From positions 16,863 through 80,862 of the forward strand of contig QBMK01000017.1 in the NCBI GenBank assembly GCA_003249035.1: a stretch of 64,000 nt of DNA, in the 5' to 3' direction. How positions within the stretch are numbered: position 1 is the first letter of the stretch; every line of letters begins with the position of its first letter. Below the pieces are notes generated by a model, which saw nothing but the letters and a program-made list of their open reading frames with translations, was not told the origin of the DNA and made no database searches. This DNA is from Pseudanabaena sp. GTDB taxonomy: Bacteria > Cyanobacteriota > Cyanobacteriia > Pseudanabaenales > Pseudanabaenaceae. The translations under genes were made by a program, and so were the position numbers. Of the stretch, positions 36,655 to 45,388 are shown in pieces.

Positions 36655-37638
36655 GTGAATACTGTTGACTACCTTCGCATCAGTTTGGTCGATCGCTGCA
36701 ATTTTCGTTGCACATACTGTATGCCTGAAGGCGCAGAAGTTGATTATATTCAAGCGCAGGAAAGCCTCACTAATGCTGAACTAATTGCGCTATTAAAAGA
36801 AGTATTTATTCCCCTCGGCTTTAATAAATTTCGACTAACGGGGGGTGAACCTCTACTGCGGCGGGATCTCGTGAGTTTGGCGGAGGCGATCGCAAATTTA
36901 GAGGGTGTCGAAGATTTGTCGATGACCACCAACGGTTTTATGCTCGGTGAATTAGCGAAACCATTGTACGAAGCAGGTTTAAGGCGAATCAATATTAGTC
37001 TTGATTCCCTCGATCGTGATGTATTTCGGCAGATCACAGGGCGCAATCTCTGGGAAAAGGTATGGGCGGGAATTTTAGCGGCTCACGAAGTGGGTTTTGA
37101 TCCACTTAAGTTAAATGTGGTGGTCGTTCCAGATGTGAACGATCGCGAAATATTAGATTTAGCCGCCTTAAGCATCGATCGCAATTGGCATATTCGGTTT
37201 ATTGAATTTATGCCGATCGGTAATGACAGCCTCTTTACCCATAAAGGTTGGGTAGACTCGGCAACCTTGCGCCAAAAAATAGGCGATCGCTATGGCTTAG
37301 ATGCGGGCAGATGCAAAGGCAATGGGCCCGCTGATGTATTTCAAATTCCGAATGCAAAGGGGACTTTGGGCTTTATTAGTCAAATGTCTGAATGTTTTTG
37401 CGATCGCTGCAATCGGATGCGGCTCTCTGCTGATGGCTTATTGCGTCCATGTTTATTAAATGAAACTGGACAAATCGATCTCAAAACTGCATTACGTCAG
37501 GGGCAAGATTTTACTGAGTTGCGAATTGCCGTACGTGATTTACTAAATCTCAAGGATGAAATTAATTTTAAAGAACGCGATCGGGGGACTGGCGAACAAA
37601 AAAGCTACCTTCGTACCATGTCACAGATTGGCGGCTAG
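36655..37638 (+). CDS. moaA: GTP 3',8-cyclase MoaA (molybdenum cofactor)
   Basis: About 327 residues from the GTG at 36655 ([19 protein letters not shown]); an upstream TTG at 36622 is rejected because this start matches the family. The radical-SAM cluster is CNFRCTYC, and the second 4Fe-4S cluster that binds GTP is in [21 protein letters not shown]. The C-terminus ends in MSQIGG, where the final Gly-Gly is essential in the family. It starts molybdopterin synthesis for enzymes such as nitrate reductase. No other moa gene is next to it. Confidence 0.95.
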   Translation: MNTVDYLRISLVDRCNFRCTYCMPEGAEVDYIQAQESLTNAELIALLKEVFIPLGFNKFRLTGGEPLLRRDLVSLAEAIANLEGVEDLSMTTNGFMLGELAKPLYEAGLRRINISLDSLDRDVFRQITGRNLWEKVWAGILAAHEVGFDPLKLNVVVVPDVNDREILDLAALSIDRNWHIRFIEFMPIGNDSLFTHKGWVDSATLRQKIGDRYGLDAGRCKGNGPADVFQIPNAKGTLGFISQMSECFCDRCNRMRLSADGLLRPCLLNETGQIDLKTALRQGQDFTELRIAVRDLLNLKDEINFKERDRGTGEQKSYLRTMSQIGG

Positions 37639-37671
37639 CAGAAATGGTTCGCGGCGCGAACACTTGTTACA

Positions 37672-37706
37672 AAAAAAGAAAGCTCACGTTGCGAGCTTTC
37701 TTTTTT
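37672..37706 (+). terminator. moaA terminator
   Basis: 14-bp perfect arms (AAAAAAGAAAGCTC) with a seven-base loop, ending in a T-tract, 33 bases after the moaA stop. The following 300 bp to the repeat at 38016 hold no gene I can support. Confidence 0.85.
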
Positions 37707-38015
37707 ATTTAGTTGTAGGATTACAAAATATCCCTTCGGCATCAGTAGCCACCATACCGTATGTGTAGCGGATAGCTTTAGGTCTACTAATTTGCGCTTA
37801 CCCCTTTCGGAAGTAATTGCCATTTCGGGGATACCAGACCCACACGGGGGGGAATAGGATGAGTCTAAAAGTAATTTAGCCTATTGTCTAAAAATTTGCA
37901 ATAGTTTATGGCAAATTTTTAGGACATCCGCACATATTTCTTAATATTTCAATTTATCGGCTCATCGGTAGAAACTAATAGATCTGCTGAATTGCCAGCT
38001 CAAAAAACTATGCTC

Positions 38016-38119
38016 TATAGCAATGAAAGTTTTGCTTAGGACATAAAACCCAAATAAATGAAGGTGGCGCAAAGCGCCACCTTCATTTATTTGGGTTTTG
38101 ATTTGTCCTAGCTATCTCT
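38016..38119 (-). repeat. 104-bp dispersed palindromic repeat, family A copy 2
   Basis: Reverse-oriented copy of 4701-4804, also 104 bp. The arms AAAACCCAAATAAATG and flanks are identical. Near the tip two stem positions differ, each matched by a complementary change on the other arm, and the loop is AAA where copy 1 has TTC. It lies 18 bases beyond the stop of the leftward response-regulator gene. Confidence 0.85.
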
Positions 38120-38137
38120 TTCATTACCATATCTGAC

Positions 38138-38503
38138 TTACTTTATTAATAACCGCTCAATTTTCCCTAATAGTCTTGCAAATTCAATTGGCTTAGTGTC
38201 GTAATCATTACAACCAGCTTCGATACCTCTTTCACGGGCTCCAATCATGGCATGGGCTGAGCAACCAATAATCGGAATATTTTGAGTTGCAGTTATTTGC
38301 TTCAAGCGCTTTGTGGCTTCCCATCCATCTAGAATTGGTAGGCTCATATCCATCACAATTAGATCGGGAAGTTCTGTCTCAGCAGTTGCTACACCAGACG
38401 CTCCATCAGCGGCAACAACTACGTCAAAACCCCGACGAATTAATCTTCGCGATAGCATATCACGATTCATCTCATTATCTTCTACTAGTAGGATTTTCGC
38501 CAT
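38138..38503 (-). CDS. Single-domain response regulator (CheY/DivK-like)
   Basis: 121 residues consisting only of a receiver domain. ILLVEDNEMNRDMLSRRL holds the acidic pair, Asp52 in LIVMDMSLPILDGWEATKRLK is the phosphorylation site, and the Lys in DYDTKPIEFARLLGKIERLL is the conserved switch lysine. The Ser/Ala position (GCSAHAM) is normal. With no output domain it acts through protein-protein contact or in a phosphorelay. ENEMNRDML-type starts are typical of receivers that work with hybrid kinases. No kinase is adjacent. Confidence 0.9.
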   Translation of the reverse strand: MAKILLVEDNEMNRDMLSRRLIRRGFDVVVAADGASGVATAETELPDLIVMDMSLPILDGWEATKRLKQITATQNIPIIGCSAHAMIGARERGIEAGCNDYDTKPIEFARLLGKIERLLIK

Positions 38504-38638
38504 ACAGATTTAGGCTCATTTAGATGATGGAATCCTTCCTCGTCTGCTTGGAACACCCATTGAGCCAATTTTAAAAGCCTCGCACAGTAACAAGGCTTTT
38601 AAAATTTATAGGTTCGGGTGAAGCGTGATCTCTGAGAA

Positions 38639-39178
38639 CTAGAAATTGGAGACTGCACTTCCCAGACTATTCTTGGAAATCTTAAGATATTCCGTATTAA
38701 CGCCCGATTCACGGGTTAACGAAACCTTACCAGTGCGTGCAATTTCGCGAATGCCAAACTTGTTTAACATTTTCAAGATTGCAACCATCTTCCCAGGATC
38801 GCCCACCACTTCGATTGTCAAGAAATCATCGGCCACATCAACAATACGAGCACGAAAAATCTGAGATATTTCAATAATTTCCGATCGCACATTTGGTGCG
38901 GCATTTACCTTAACAAGCATCAGCTCGCGCTCAACACAAGGAATATCGGTAAAGTCAAGAATTGTGATCACATTGATCAGTTTATGCAACTGCTTCGTGA
39001 TTTGCTCAATCGTGTGATCGTCACCCGAGACAACCATCGTAATGCGCGTAAATCCATCTTGCTCGGCAGTCCCAACTGCAAGGCTCTCGATATTAAAACC
39101 TCGGCGGGCGAACAAGCTAGCAATGCGGGTCAGCACGCCTGCCTCATCTTGGACGACAACGGAGAGAGTATGTTTCAT
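38639..39178 (-). CDS. ilvH: Acetolactate synthase small (regulatory) subunit IlvH
   Basis: 179 residues from the ATG at 39178 ([36 protein letters not shown]); a TTG nine bases upstream is less likely. It has an N-terminal ACT domain with the valine-binding loop and the C-terminal ALS_ss_C domain ([38 protein letters not shown]). It activates the large subunit, which makes 2-acetolactate, and gives feedback inhibition by valine. The large subunit is not in the window. It supplies the step before IlvC, found at 7199. Confidence 0.96.
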   Translation of the reverse strand: MKHTLSVVVQDEAGVLTRIASLFARRGFNIESLAVGTAEQDGFTRITMVVSGDDHTIEQITKQLHKLINVITILDFTDIPCVERELMLVKVNAAPNVRSEIIEISQIFRARIVDVADDFLTIEVVGDPGKMVAILKMLNKFGIREIARTGKVSLTRESGVNTEYLKISKNSLGSAVSNF

Positions 39179-39296
39179 GGTTGACAAATTCGGAAAATAA
39201 ACAGCACAGTAGACTATATTAATGACTTTGGTTACTTTATTGCGACTATCAGGCTACATATTGATAGCAACTAAGGTGCTTTGTTTTTAAAACTGA

Positions 39297-39318
39297 GGGG
39301 CGACACTTCGTGCGCCCC
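39297..39318. repeat. Short hairpin before rsmH
   Basis: GGGGCGaCAC, loop TTC, then GTGCGCCCC, with one bulged A. It lies 30 bases before the rsmH start and belongs to the triloop hairpin class seen across the window. No T-tract. Confidence 0.5.
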
Positions 39319-39347
39319 ATCAGTCAATCTATTCCAATATCAAAAAT

Positions 39348-40214
39348 ATGACTGCTCAGTTTCATCATGTTCCCGTGCTTGCCGAACAAGCGATCGCCGG
39401 TTTAGAAATTATTTCAGATGGTGTATACCTAGATTGCACCGTTGGTGGCGGTGGACATAGCTCATTAATTTTGCGAAGCGCGGAAAATGTACACTTGGTA
39501 GCGATCGATCGCGATGAAATGGCGATCGCAGCAGCAAACAAAAAATTACAAGATTTTCAATCACAAGTCACATTTTGGCGTGGCAACTTTTGTGAATATA
39601 AACCTTCGATAGATTTGCATTTTGATGGCATTCTTGCCGATTTGGGTGTAAGTTCTACCCAGTTTGATGTTGCCGAGCGTGGCTTTAGCTTCCGAGAGTC
39701 AGGCGATCTTGATATGCGTATGGACAATCGCCAAACTCTAACGGCGGCTGAAATCATCAATCACTATAAAGAAGTAGAACTTGCGGATATATTTTTTAAG
39801 CTTGGTGAAGAGAGACTATCGCGGCGAATTGCCCGTCAAATCGTGGAGAAGCGTCCATTTAAAACTACGTTGGAACTTGCTAATGCCATTTCTGCTTGCG
39901 TTCCCGCTAGTTATCGGCATGGCAGAATCCATCCAGCTACACGAACATTTCAAGCCCTGAGAATTGCTGTCAATCGCGAATTAGAAAGCCTCGAAAAATG
40001 GCTAGCTGTAGCTCCAAATTGGCTAAGAAATGGCGGTAAAATTGCGGTGATTACTTTCCACAGCCTCGAAGATCGCATTGTTAAACATACTTTTCGTGAA
40101 GACGATCGCTTACAAGTCATCACCAAGAAGGTCATCATTGCCTCTGACGAAGAAATTCGGGCAAATCCTAGAGCGAGATCTGCGAAGTTACGCATTGCTC
40201 AAAGGATTGTTTAA
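39348..40214 (+). CDS. rsmH: 16S rRNA m4C1402 methyltransferase RsmH (MraW)
   Basis: 288 residues. [15 protein letters not shown] at the N-terminus, the SAM site [39 protein letters not shown], and [22 protein letters not shown] are all diagnostic of RsmH. It methylates N4 of C1402 in 16S rRNA at the decoding centre. The C-terminus ([16 protein letters not shown]) is complete. It is apart from the usual mra division cluster. Its last 27 bases overlap the end of the convergent dusA gene. Confidence 0.96.
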   Translation: MTAQFHHVPVLAEQAIAGLEIISDGVYLDCTVGGGGHSSLILRSAENVHLVAIDRDEMAIAAANKKLQDFQSQVTFWRGNFCEYKPSIDLHFDGILADLGVSSTQFDVAERGFSFRESGDLDMRMDNRQTLTAAEIINHYKEVELADIFFKLGEERLSRRIARQIVEKRPFKTTLELANAISACVPASYRHGRIHPATRTFQALRIAVNRELESLEKWLAVAPNWLRNGGKIAVITFHSLEDRIVKHTFREDDRLQVITKKVIIASDEEIRANPRARSAKLRIAQRIV

Positions 40215-41219
40215 TATTGCAGCCATCGCTTCGCGAATCACTTCAGAACCAGCGCCAGCAATGCAAGATTTATCAGTGAGAATTCGCTTCCAGATGCGAC
40301 TGCCAGCTTGACCATAAAACAACTGGAGCATATGACGAGTAATTTTATGTAACTTCAATCCTTTAGCCGTCCATTGATCAATGTAGGAAATCATTGCTTC
40401 AGCAACCTCTACTCGACCACGAATGGGATTTTTATCCCCGAAAAACTCGCGATCGCATGTGGCAAATAGATAGGGATTGTCGTAGGCAGCTCTTCCAATC
40501 ATCACTCCATCAACATACTGCAACTGCTCTTGGGCTTGCTCTAGAAGTGTAAATCCTCCATTAATCTCAATAAATAAATTTGGAAATTCTTGTTTTAAAC
40601 GGTGCACATCACCATAACGTAAAGGTGGAACTTCGCGATTATCTTTGGGGCTTAGTCCTTGTAGCCATGCCTTTCGAGCATGAACTGAGAAGCGCTGACA
40701 ACCAGCTTCTGACAGGGTTTTTACAAAGTTTTGCATGTCTTCGTAACGGTCTAAATCATCGACTCCAATACGATGCTTGACTGATACAGGAATCTTGATA
40801 GCAGCAATCATTGCCTCAATACATTTCGCCACCAAATCGGGGGTTTTCATCAAGCAAGCACCAAAATGTCCACTTTGGACGCGATCGCTAGGACAACCCA
40901 CATTCAAATTAATTTCGTTATAGCCCATCGCTTCGGCAATCCGTGCGCATTCAGCGAGGTCTTGAGGATTATCTCCTCCGACTTGCAACGCTAGGGGATT
41001 TTCCATCGGTGAGAAGCCCAAGAGATAGTCTTTATCGCCATGCTTAATCGCTGCGCTGGTGACCATTTCTGTATATAGCAAAGTCCGTCGCGTAATTTGG
41101 CGCATGAAATAGCGATAATGGCGATCGGTGCGATCCATCATCGGCGCGATGCTAATGGGAAAAGTCAAGCGATCGCTAGTTTCTGGTGAAGAGTGTGGTG
41201 CTTCCGATAAACAAGTCAT
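40188..41219 (-). CDS. dusA: tRNA-dihydrouridine synthase, DusA type
   Basis: About 343 residues from the ATG at 41219 ([11 protein letters not shown]); ATG 41261 and TTG 41321 are in frame but extend beyond the usual start. [23 protein letters not shown] starts the FMN-binding TIM barrel; [19 protein letters not shown] holds the catalytic Cys (in NVGCPS); VKHRIGVDD and [22 protein letters not shown] are DusA-specific. It reduces U20/U20a in tRNA. The 3' end overlaps rsmH by 27 bp on the opposite strand. Confidence 0.94.
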   Translation of the reverse strand: MTCLSEAPHSSPETSDRLTFPISIAPMMDRTDRHYRYFMRQITRRTLLYTEMVTSAAIKHGDKDYLLGFSPMENPLALQVGGDNPQDLAECARIAEAMGYNEINLNVGCPSDRVQSGHFGACLMKTPDLVAKCIEAMIAAIKIPVSVKHRIGVDDLDRYEDMQNFVKTLSEAGCQRFSVHARKAWLQGLSPKDNREVPPLRYGDVHRLKQEFPNLFIEINGGFTLLEQAQEQLQYVDGVMIGRAAYDNPYLFATCDREFFGDKNPIRGRVEVAEAMISYIDQWTAKGLKLHKITRHMLQLFYGQAGSRIWKRILTDKSCIAGAGSEVIREAMAAILNNPLSNA

Positions 41220-41381
41220 GTCAAAATCAGCTAATTTTTTTGTCCCGAGTGCATAACTCATGACAAGAAAAACAAGTCCAGTAAGGTTTTTGAGTTTCGA
41301 TTTTACACTAGGCAAAATCAAAAACTGTTTATCTATAGTAAACTTATGACTGCGCTTTTTGTTTCTAGGTATTGAAGATTA

Positions 41382-42002
41382 GTGAGTTCCCCAGTTTTGC
41401 CAGAAGCTCCATCTCTACATCAGTCTATTATAGTTCTGGGCGTTCTAGCTTCTGGAAGTGGGAGTAATTTGGAAGCAATCACCAAGGCGATCGCAAATGG
41501 ACAATTGCAAGCGAAAATTGCGGTGGTGATCTATAACGAACCTGATGCTTTTGCTAAGCAGCGTGCTCAAAAATTTGGTATTCCTGCAATTTTAATCAAT
41601 CATCGAGACTATAAATCCCGTAAAGCTCTCGATCTCGCGATCATTAATATTCTCAAACAATACAATGCCGATCTGGTGATTATGGCTGGCTGGATGCGAA
41701 TTGTCACTCAAGTTTTAATTGACGCATTTCCAGAGCGAATTCTAAATATCCATCCAAGTCTGTTACCTAGCTTTAAAGGCATTCATGCAATTGAACAAGC
41801 TTTTGACTATGGCGTTAAAATTTCGGGCTGCACGGTGCATTTACTCAGCCTAGAAGTCGATAGCGGCAAGATCCTTAAGCAATCCGCTGTTCCAATTCTA
41901 GATAACGATAAGCTAGAAGATCTGCAAAAAAGGATTCAAGTTCAGGAACATATTATTTATCCAGAGGCGATCGCTGAATATGCCCTGAAATTATCGTTAT
42001 GA
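41382..42002 (+). CDS. purN: Phosphoribosylglycinamide formyltransferase PurN
   Basis: 206 residues from the GTG at 41382. GVLASGSGSNLEAITKAI binds the phosphate of the substrate, GWMRIVTQVLIDAFPERILNIHPSLLPSFKG contains the catalytic Asn and His, and VHLLSLEVDSGKILKQSAVPI the catalytic Asp. It transfers formyl from 10-formyl-THF to GAR in purine synthesis. The stop codon lies inside the first unit of a 30-bp tandem duplication. The N-terminal extension before GVLASG (about 20 residues) is usual in cyanobacteria. Confidence 0.95.
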   Translation: MSSPVLPEAPSLHQSIIVLGVLASGSGSNLEAITKAIANGQLQAKIAVVIYNEPDAFAKQRAQKFGIPAILINHRDYKSRKALDLAIINILKQYNADLVIMAGWMRIVTQVLIDAFPERILNIHPSLLPSFKGIHAIEQAFDYGVKISGCTVHLLSLEVDSGKILKQSAVPILDNDKLEDLQKRIQVQEHIIYPEAIAEYALKLSL

Positions 42003-42038
42003 AACCTATATGCCCTGAAATTAACGTTATGAAACCTA
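41979..42038 (+). repeat. 30-bp tandem duplication at the purN 3' end
   Basis: Units 41979-42008 and 42009-42038 are identical except for one base (ATTATCG against ATTAACG). The first unit includes the purN stop codon, so the duplication added non-coding DNA only. The second unit ends seven bases before the convergent gene's stop codon. Confidence 0.9.
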
Positions 42039-42045
42039 TTTGTTT

Positions 42046-43146
42046 TTAACGATCACTTATCGACTGTTCTTTTTGCGATCGCAATTCTTGAGCTCTAATC
42101 CTCTGCCAGACTTTAAAACAAGCATAAGACATCAATAAAGTACTAATTGCGGCATAGGTTCCGCCTGCGGGCATTCCTGAAACTGCCATCGCAATACTAC
42201 CAACCCACAGGGTGAGTGCGTAGATAAATAAAACTGTGAGTCGTTTTGATACGCCTGCTTTGACCAAGCGATGATGTAAATGATGCTTGCCCGCTGACAT
42301 TGGGGACTCACCTCTCCCAAGACGCTGCAAAATTACCGCAGTCGCATCCACAATTGGCACTGCCAGAATCATATAGGGCATAATTAGTGCGACTGTAGCC
42401 ACTGCCTTGACCAGTCCAATGACGCTCACTCCTGCAAGGGTAAACCCCAAGAAATAAGCACCCCCATCACCCATAAAGATTTCTGCTGAGCCTTTAGGCT
42501 TGAAGTTGTAACGCAAGAAGCCAAGACATCCGCCAGCAAGTGCAGCGGCAATAAGAGCAGCCGCTGGTTGCTTCATAAATAAACTAGTGATTAAAATCAC
42601 GGCAGCTGCGATCGTGGATACCCCCGCGGCGAGTCCGTCAAGTCCGTCGAGCCAATTGATTGCATTCGCCATGCCCGAAAGCCAAACCATTGTAATTGGC
42701 AAGCTTAACCAACCAAATTTGATAATGCCGATAAATGGCACTGAGATAAAGTCTATTCTCACACCCACGCGCCATGCAGCAGCGGAAACTGCTAACTGAG
42801 CAATTAATCTGGGCAATGGCGGTAAGTTAAACAGATCATCAGCAAAACCAATTAAGAAGAAGGCTGCGCCGCCAATGGTTACGCCCCAGACCTCATATTC
42901 TCTAGTTTGAGGTAAGATTCCAAAGTATCCTCCTACCCAAACTAGCAATAAGGCTGAGACACTTCCCAAAAAAATTGCCACACCACCAACACGCACAACA
43001 GGAGTAGTATGCATTTTCCGATGGTTGGGTTTGTCTACTAATCCAGCTTTAAGTCCTAAATAGCTAATAATCGGCGTACTTAGCCAGACCACGATCGCAG
43101 ATACTGCAAAGGCGACCAAGTAAGGAATGGCAGTTGGATGAAGCAT
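42046..43146 (-). CDS. Undecaprenyl-phosphate sugar-1-phosphate transferase (WecA/Rfe/TagO-like)
   Basis: 366 residues with about eleven membrane helices. VDKPNHRKMHTTPVVRVGGVAIFLG is the substrate loop, FFLIGFADDLFNLPPLPRL holds the catalytic Asp-Asp, and AINWLDGLDGLAAG, EIFMGDGGAYFLGF and the cytoplasmic HHLHHRLVKAGVS (the HIHH-type motif of the family) complete it. It transfers a UDP-amino-sugar phosphate, typically GlcNAc-1-P, onto undecaprenyl phosphate to start a surface polymer. The HHLHH motif separates WecA-like enzymes from MraY. The donor sugar is unproved. Its 3' end converges on purN. Confidence 0.92.
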   Translation of the reverse strand: MLHPTAIPYLVAFAVSAIVVWLSTPIISYLGLKAGLVDKPNHRKMHTTPVVRVGGVAIFLGSVSALLLVWVGGYFGILPQTREYEVWGVTIGGAAFFLIGFADDLFNLPPLPRLIAQLAVSAAAWRVGVRIDFISVPFIGIIKFGWLSLPITMVWLSGMANAINWLDGLDGLAAGVSTIAAAVILITSLFMKQPAAALIAAALAGGCLGFLRYNFKPKGSAEIFMGDGGAYFLGFTLAGVSVIGLVKAVATVALIMPYMILAVPIVDATAVILQRLGRGESPMSAGKHHLHHRLVKAGVSKRLTVLFIYALTLWVGSIAMAVSGMPAGGTYAAISTLLMSYACFKVWQRIRAQELRSQKEQSISDR

Positions 43147-43182
43147 TACAAGAATAAAATTAAGTTTTGGGATTGGGCTAAT

Positions 43183-43200
43183 TTATGCTTGCAAGCATAA
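43183..43200. promoter_or_regulatory. 18-bp palindrome upstream of the WecA-like gene
   Basis: TTATGCTTGCAAGCATAA is a perfect palindrome 37 bases before the start of the leftward gene, in the 208-bp divergent gap shared with rpmJ. It could be an operator for either gene. No known regulator site is recognised. Confidence 0.35.
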
Positions 43201-43354
43201 CACTGGATTGGCTAAACGCAACAATTTAAAACCGATATCAAAATGGGCATTTACAGCTCTCTTTAAAATTGGTTTTAAATTCTGGTCAGTAATCATGTTA
43301 CGATTTAAACCCTGTGAAAAATTTTCATCACCAGTAAAAGTTAGGCATTAGTTC

Positions 43355-43480
43355 ATGAAAGTTGTTAGCTCCCTCAGATCGGCAAAAACTCGCCATAAGG
43401 ACTGCAAAGTTGTGCGTCGTCGCGGCAGAATTTATGTGATTTGTAAATCAAACCCAAAGTTCAAAGCTCGTCAAGGATAA
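43355..43480 (+). CDS. rpmJ: 50S ribosomal protein L36, type B (YkgO-like)
   Basis: 41 codons: [20 protein letters not shown], then [20 protein letters not shown] and a final Gly. The pattern SSLRxAKxRHxDCxVV and [12 protein letters not shown] is that of the second-type L36 (YkgO class). It lacks the full zinc-binding Cys/His set of the ordinary L36, keeping only two Cys. Such paralogues replace the zinc form under zinc shortage in other bacteria (established for the family). The gene stands alone, away from the ribosomal operon, and has its own strong terminator, which supports independent regulation. Confidence 0.93.
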   Translation: MKVVSSLRSAKTRHKDCKVVRRRGRIYVICKSNPKFKARQG

Positions 43481-43500
43481 ATAACGATCTTGAGTTACTT

Positions 43501-43548
43501 ATCAAAGAGAAAAAGCCCATCAGATGTGATGGGCTTTTTCTCTTTGAT
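43501..43548 (+). terminator. rpmJ terminator with 22-bp perfect arms
   Basis: ATCAAAGAGAAAAAGCCC... at 43501-43522 pairs fully with 43527-43548, with a four-base centre and a T-rich right arm. It begins 20 bases after the rpmJ stop. The next 300 bp to 43853 hold no recognisable gene. Confidence 0.88.
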
Positions 43549-43853
43549 TAAGCGGAGCTTACTGAATGAGATTAGCTCGTTCAAATGAAATAGATTCTGT
43601 CTTAGACTTGACCAACCTAGCAATAATATAACTTTTATATAACTTTTTATAACCTTCAAGGTGTTGCACAGAACTATAATTCAAGCTGAGAAATATTTGA
43701 GTTGATATACAATAGACGTAGTTGCTAAATAGCTTATCCAGAATACTTTTTACTGGGTCTTACGAAGAATTTACGAAACATTGATTGCAAGAATATTTCA
43801 GGGCTTTTGGGTCTGCTATCCTAACAGTTCTAAATTATTGGAGCTTAGAAGTT

Positions 43854-45332
43854 ATGAAACAGCAATATTCAACTTATCGCACATTACTTGCCCCTGTTTC
43901 TGGGCAGGGAATTTCTGAAGCCGAAGCAAAAGATATCTTGCGGCAAGTACTTCCTCGTCTAAACGAATTACATGATCTCCAGCAATCACATGGCTCAATA
44001 TCTCTTGATACGGTTGCCTATGATTACAGCAGTATGGAAATTATCCTGCTAGATACCAATGGAACAAATCATGCGATTTATCTAGCTCCAGAAATTTCTC
44101 AAACGCAACAGGCAACTCCTGCAGCCGATATTTATGCACTCGGTGTAGTACTCATTGTGTTATTAACAGGCTTTCCACCTGAAGCACTGAAAGCATCAAA
44201 TGATACGTGGAATTGGCAAGAGCTTTGCACTGTTAGCGATCAGTTTATGCAAATCCTGAATATTGCACTCTTGGCTGAAACTACCTCTCGCTTCTTCAAT
44301 GCAGGACAAATGCTGCTATCGCTTCAACCAGTTATTTATCCTTCTGAACCAACGGTCACTTCTCTTTCTAATAATTATGGGACTCTTTTATTCTCGCCTA
44401 CGCTCCTGAAAAATTTTTCTTCAAAACAATCCTCATTGCCAGTTCCACTAGCTGCTGAATCAGATTCTCTCGAATCATTGAGCTCAGGAACAAATTATAG
44501 TCATAAAACAAAAAAACATAAGGTAAATTTTTCTAATTACCCAATTTATAGAAAAGCCAAAGATTCTAAAAATCTATCTAAAGCAACTAACAAAGGCAGA
44601 ATAAGAGTCTTTCTCGCTTTACTCTTAGGTATTGGAGTTACGCTTAGTGGTTCAGTTGGAACTTATTTTTATATGAAGTTAAAATCCACTAGCATTGCCG
44701 AGAAAAATTTAGAATTTTTTAATACTATATATCAATCAATGGATAAAGCAATCTCTCAAATTAATGAAGAGAAAAATGCTGATAAAGATGCAAGCAAATC
44801 AATAACTTTAGTCAAAGAAGATAAATTAATTGCTTTAGCTAAGGCTAAGTATGAGAATGCAGGTAATTTGAACGAATCAAAAACTATTTTACAAGCAATC
44901 CCTTTTGACAGCCCTATGCGATCTGATGCAGACCAAATGCTGACTCAATGGCAGGAAGATATTAAGAAAAACAATGACCTTATCCAAAAAGCGGAGAGAG
45001 CAACGAAAGACGAAAAATGGCAGACCGCGATCGATACTGTCAAAGGAATTTCATCGACTCCTTATTGGAAATTACGAGGCAATTTAATTATTGCAGAAGC
45101 CAAGCAACAGCTGATTGCAGAAGCCAAGCAACCATCTGTTGCTAATAATGTAACTGCACCAACACCTCAAGCTGTCGTATATCCTTTGCCAAATGTAGAT
45201 CCTATCCGTACCCCATCTACAGAAATCTATAATCCTCCCGCAGAAACCTATAACCCTCCGGCAGAAACCTATACCCCTGCCTCAGACAGGTCTAGTCCTC
45301 CGGTACCGCCAGCTCCGCGCGTTGCCAGATAG
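43854..45332 (+). CDS. Membrane protein with degenerate Ser/Thr kinase-like domain
   Basis: About 492 residues from the ATG at 43854, which follows GGAGCTTAGAAGTT; the frame is open from a TTG at 43785. Residues 1-170 resemble the C-lobe of a cyanobacterial Ser/Thr kinase (ILRQVLPRLNELHDLQQSHGSISLDTV, YLAPEISQTQQATPAADIYALGVVLIVLLTG). The N-lobe with its ATP-binding Lys, the H-R-D loop (HGSISLD instead) and DFG are absent. One membrane helix (RVFLALLLGIGVTLSGSVGTYFY) leads to a helical domain outside and a Pro-rich tail with repeated ETYNPPA. It is probably a pseudokinase scaffold. The TPR gene follows 56 bp downstream. Confidence 0.75.
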   Translation: MKQQYSTYRTLLAPVSGQGISEAEAKDILRQVLPRLNELHDLQQSHGSISLDTVAYDYSSMEIILLDTNGTNHAIYLAPEISQTQQATPAADIYALGVVLIVLLTGFPPEALKASNDTWNWQELCTVSDQFMQILNIALLAETTSRFFNAGQMLLSLQPVIYPSEPTVTSLSNNYGTLLFSPTLLKNFSSKQSSLPVPLAAESDSLESLSSGTNYSHKTKKHKVNFSNYPIYRKAKDSKNLSKATNKGRIRVFLALLLGIGVTLSGSVGTYFYMKLKSTSIAEKNLEFFNTIYQSMDKAISQINEEKNADKDASKSITLVKEDKLIALAKAKYENAGNLNESKTILQAIPFDSPMRSDADQMLTQWQEDIKKNNDLIQKAERATKDEKWQTAIDTVKGISSTPYWKLRGNLIIAEAKQQLIAEAKQPSVANNVTAPTPQAVVYPLPNVDPIRTPSTEIYNPPAETYNPPAETYTPASDRSSPPVPPAPRVAR

Positions 45333-45388
45333 AAATCTATGAAGCTTAGATTTCAAACCAATATTTATCTAATCAAACAATAACAAGT

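Noticed and set aside
37635..37823. 62-codon reverse frame downstream of moaA
   Set aside because: It crosses the moaA terminator hairpin and encodes part of its stem; no support as a gene.
37711..37860. Possible structured RNA or tRNA remnant downstream of moaA
   Set aside because: I could not form a cloverleaf or find a T-loop consensus; no tRNA or rRNA gene is recognisable anywhere in the window.
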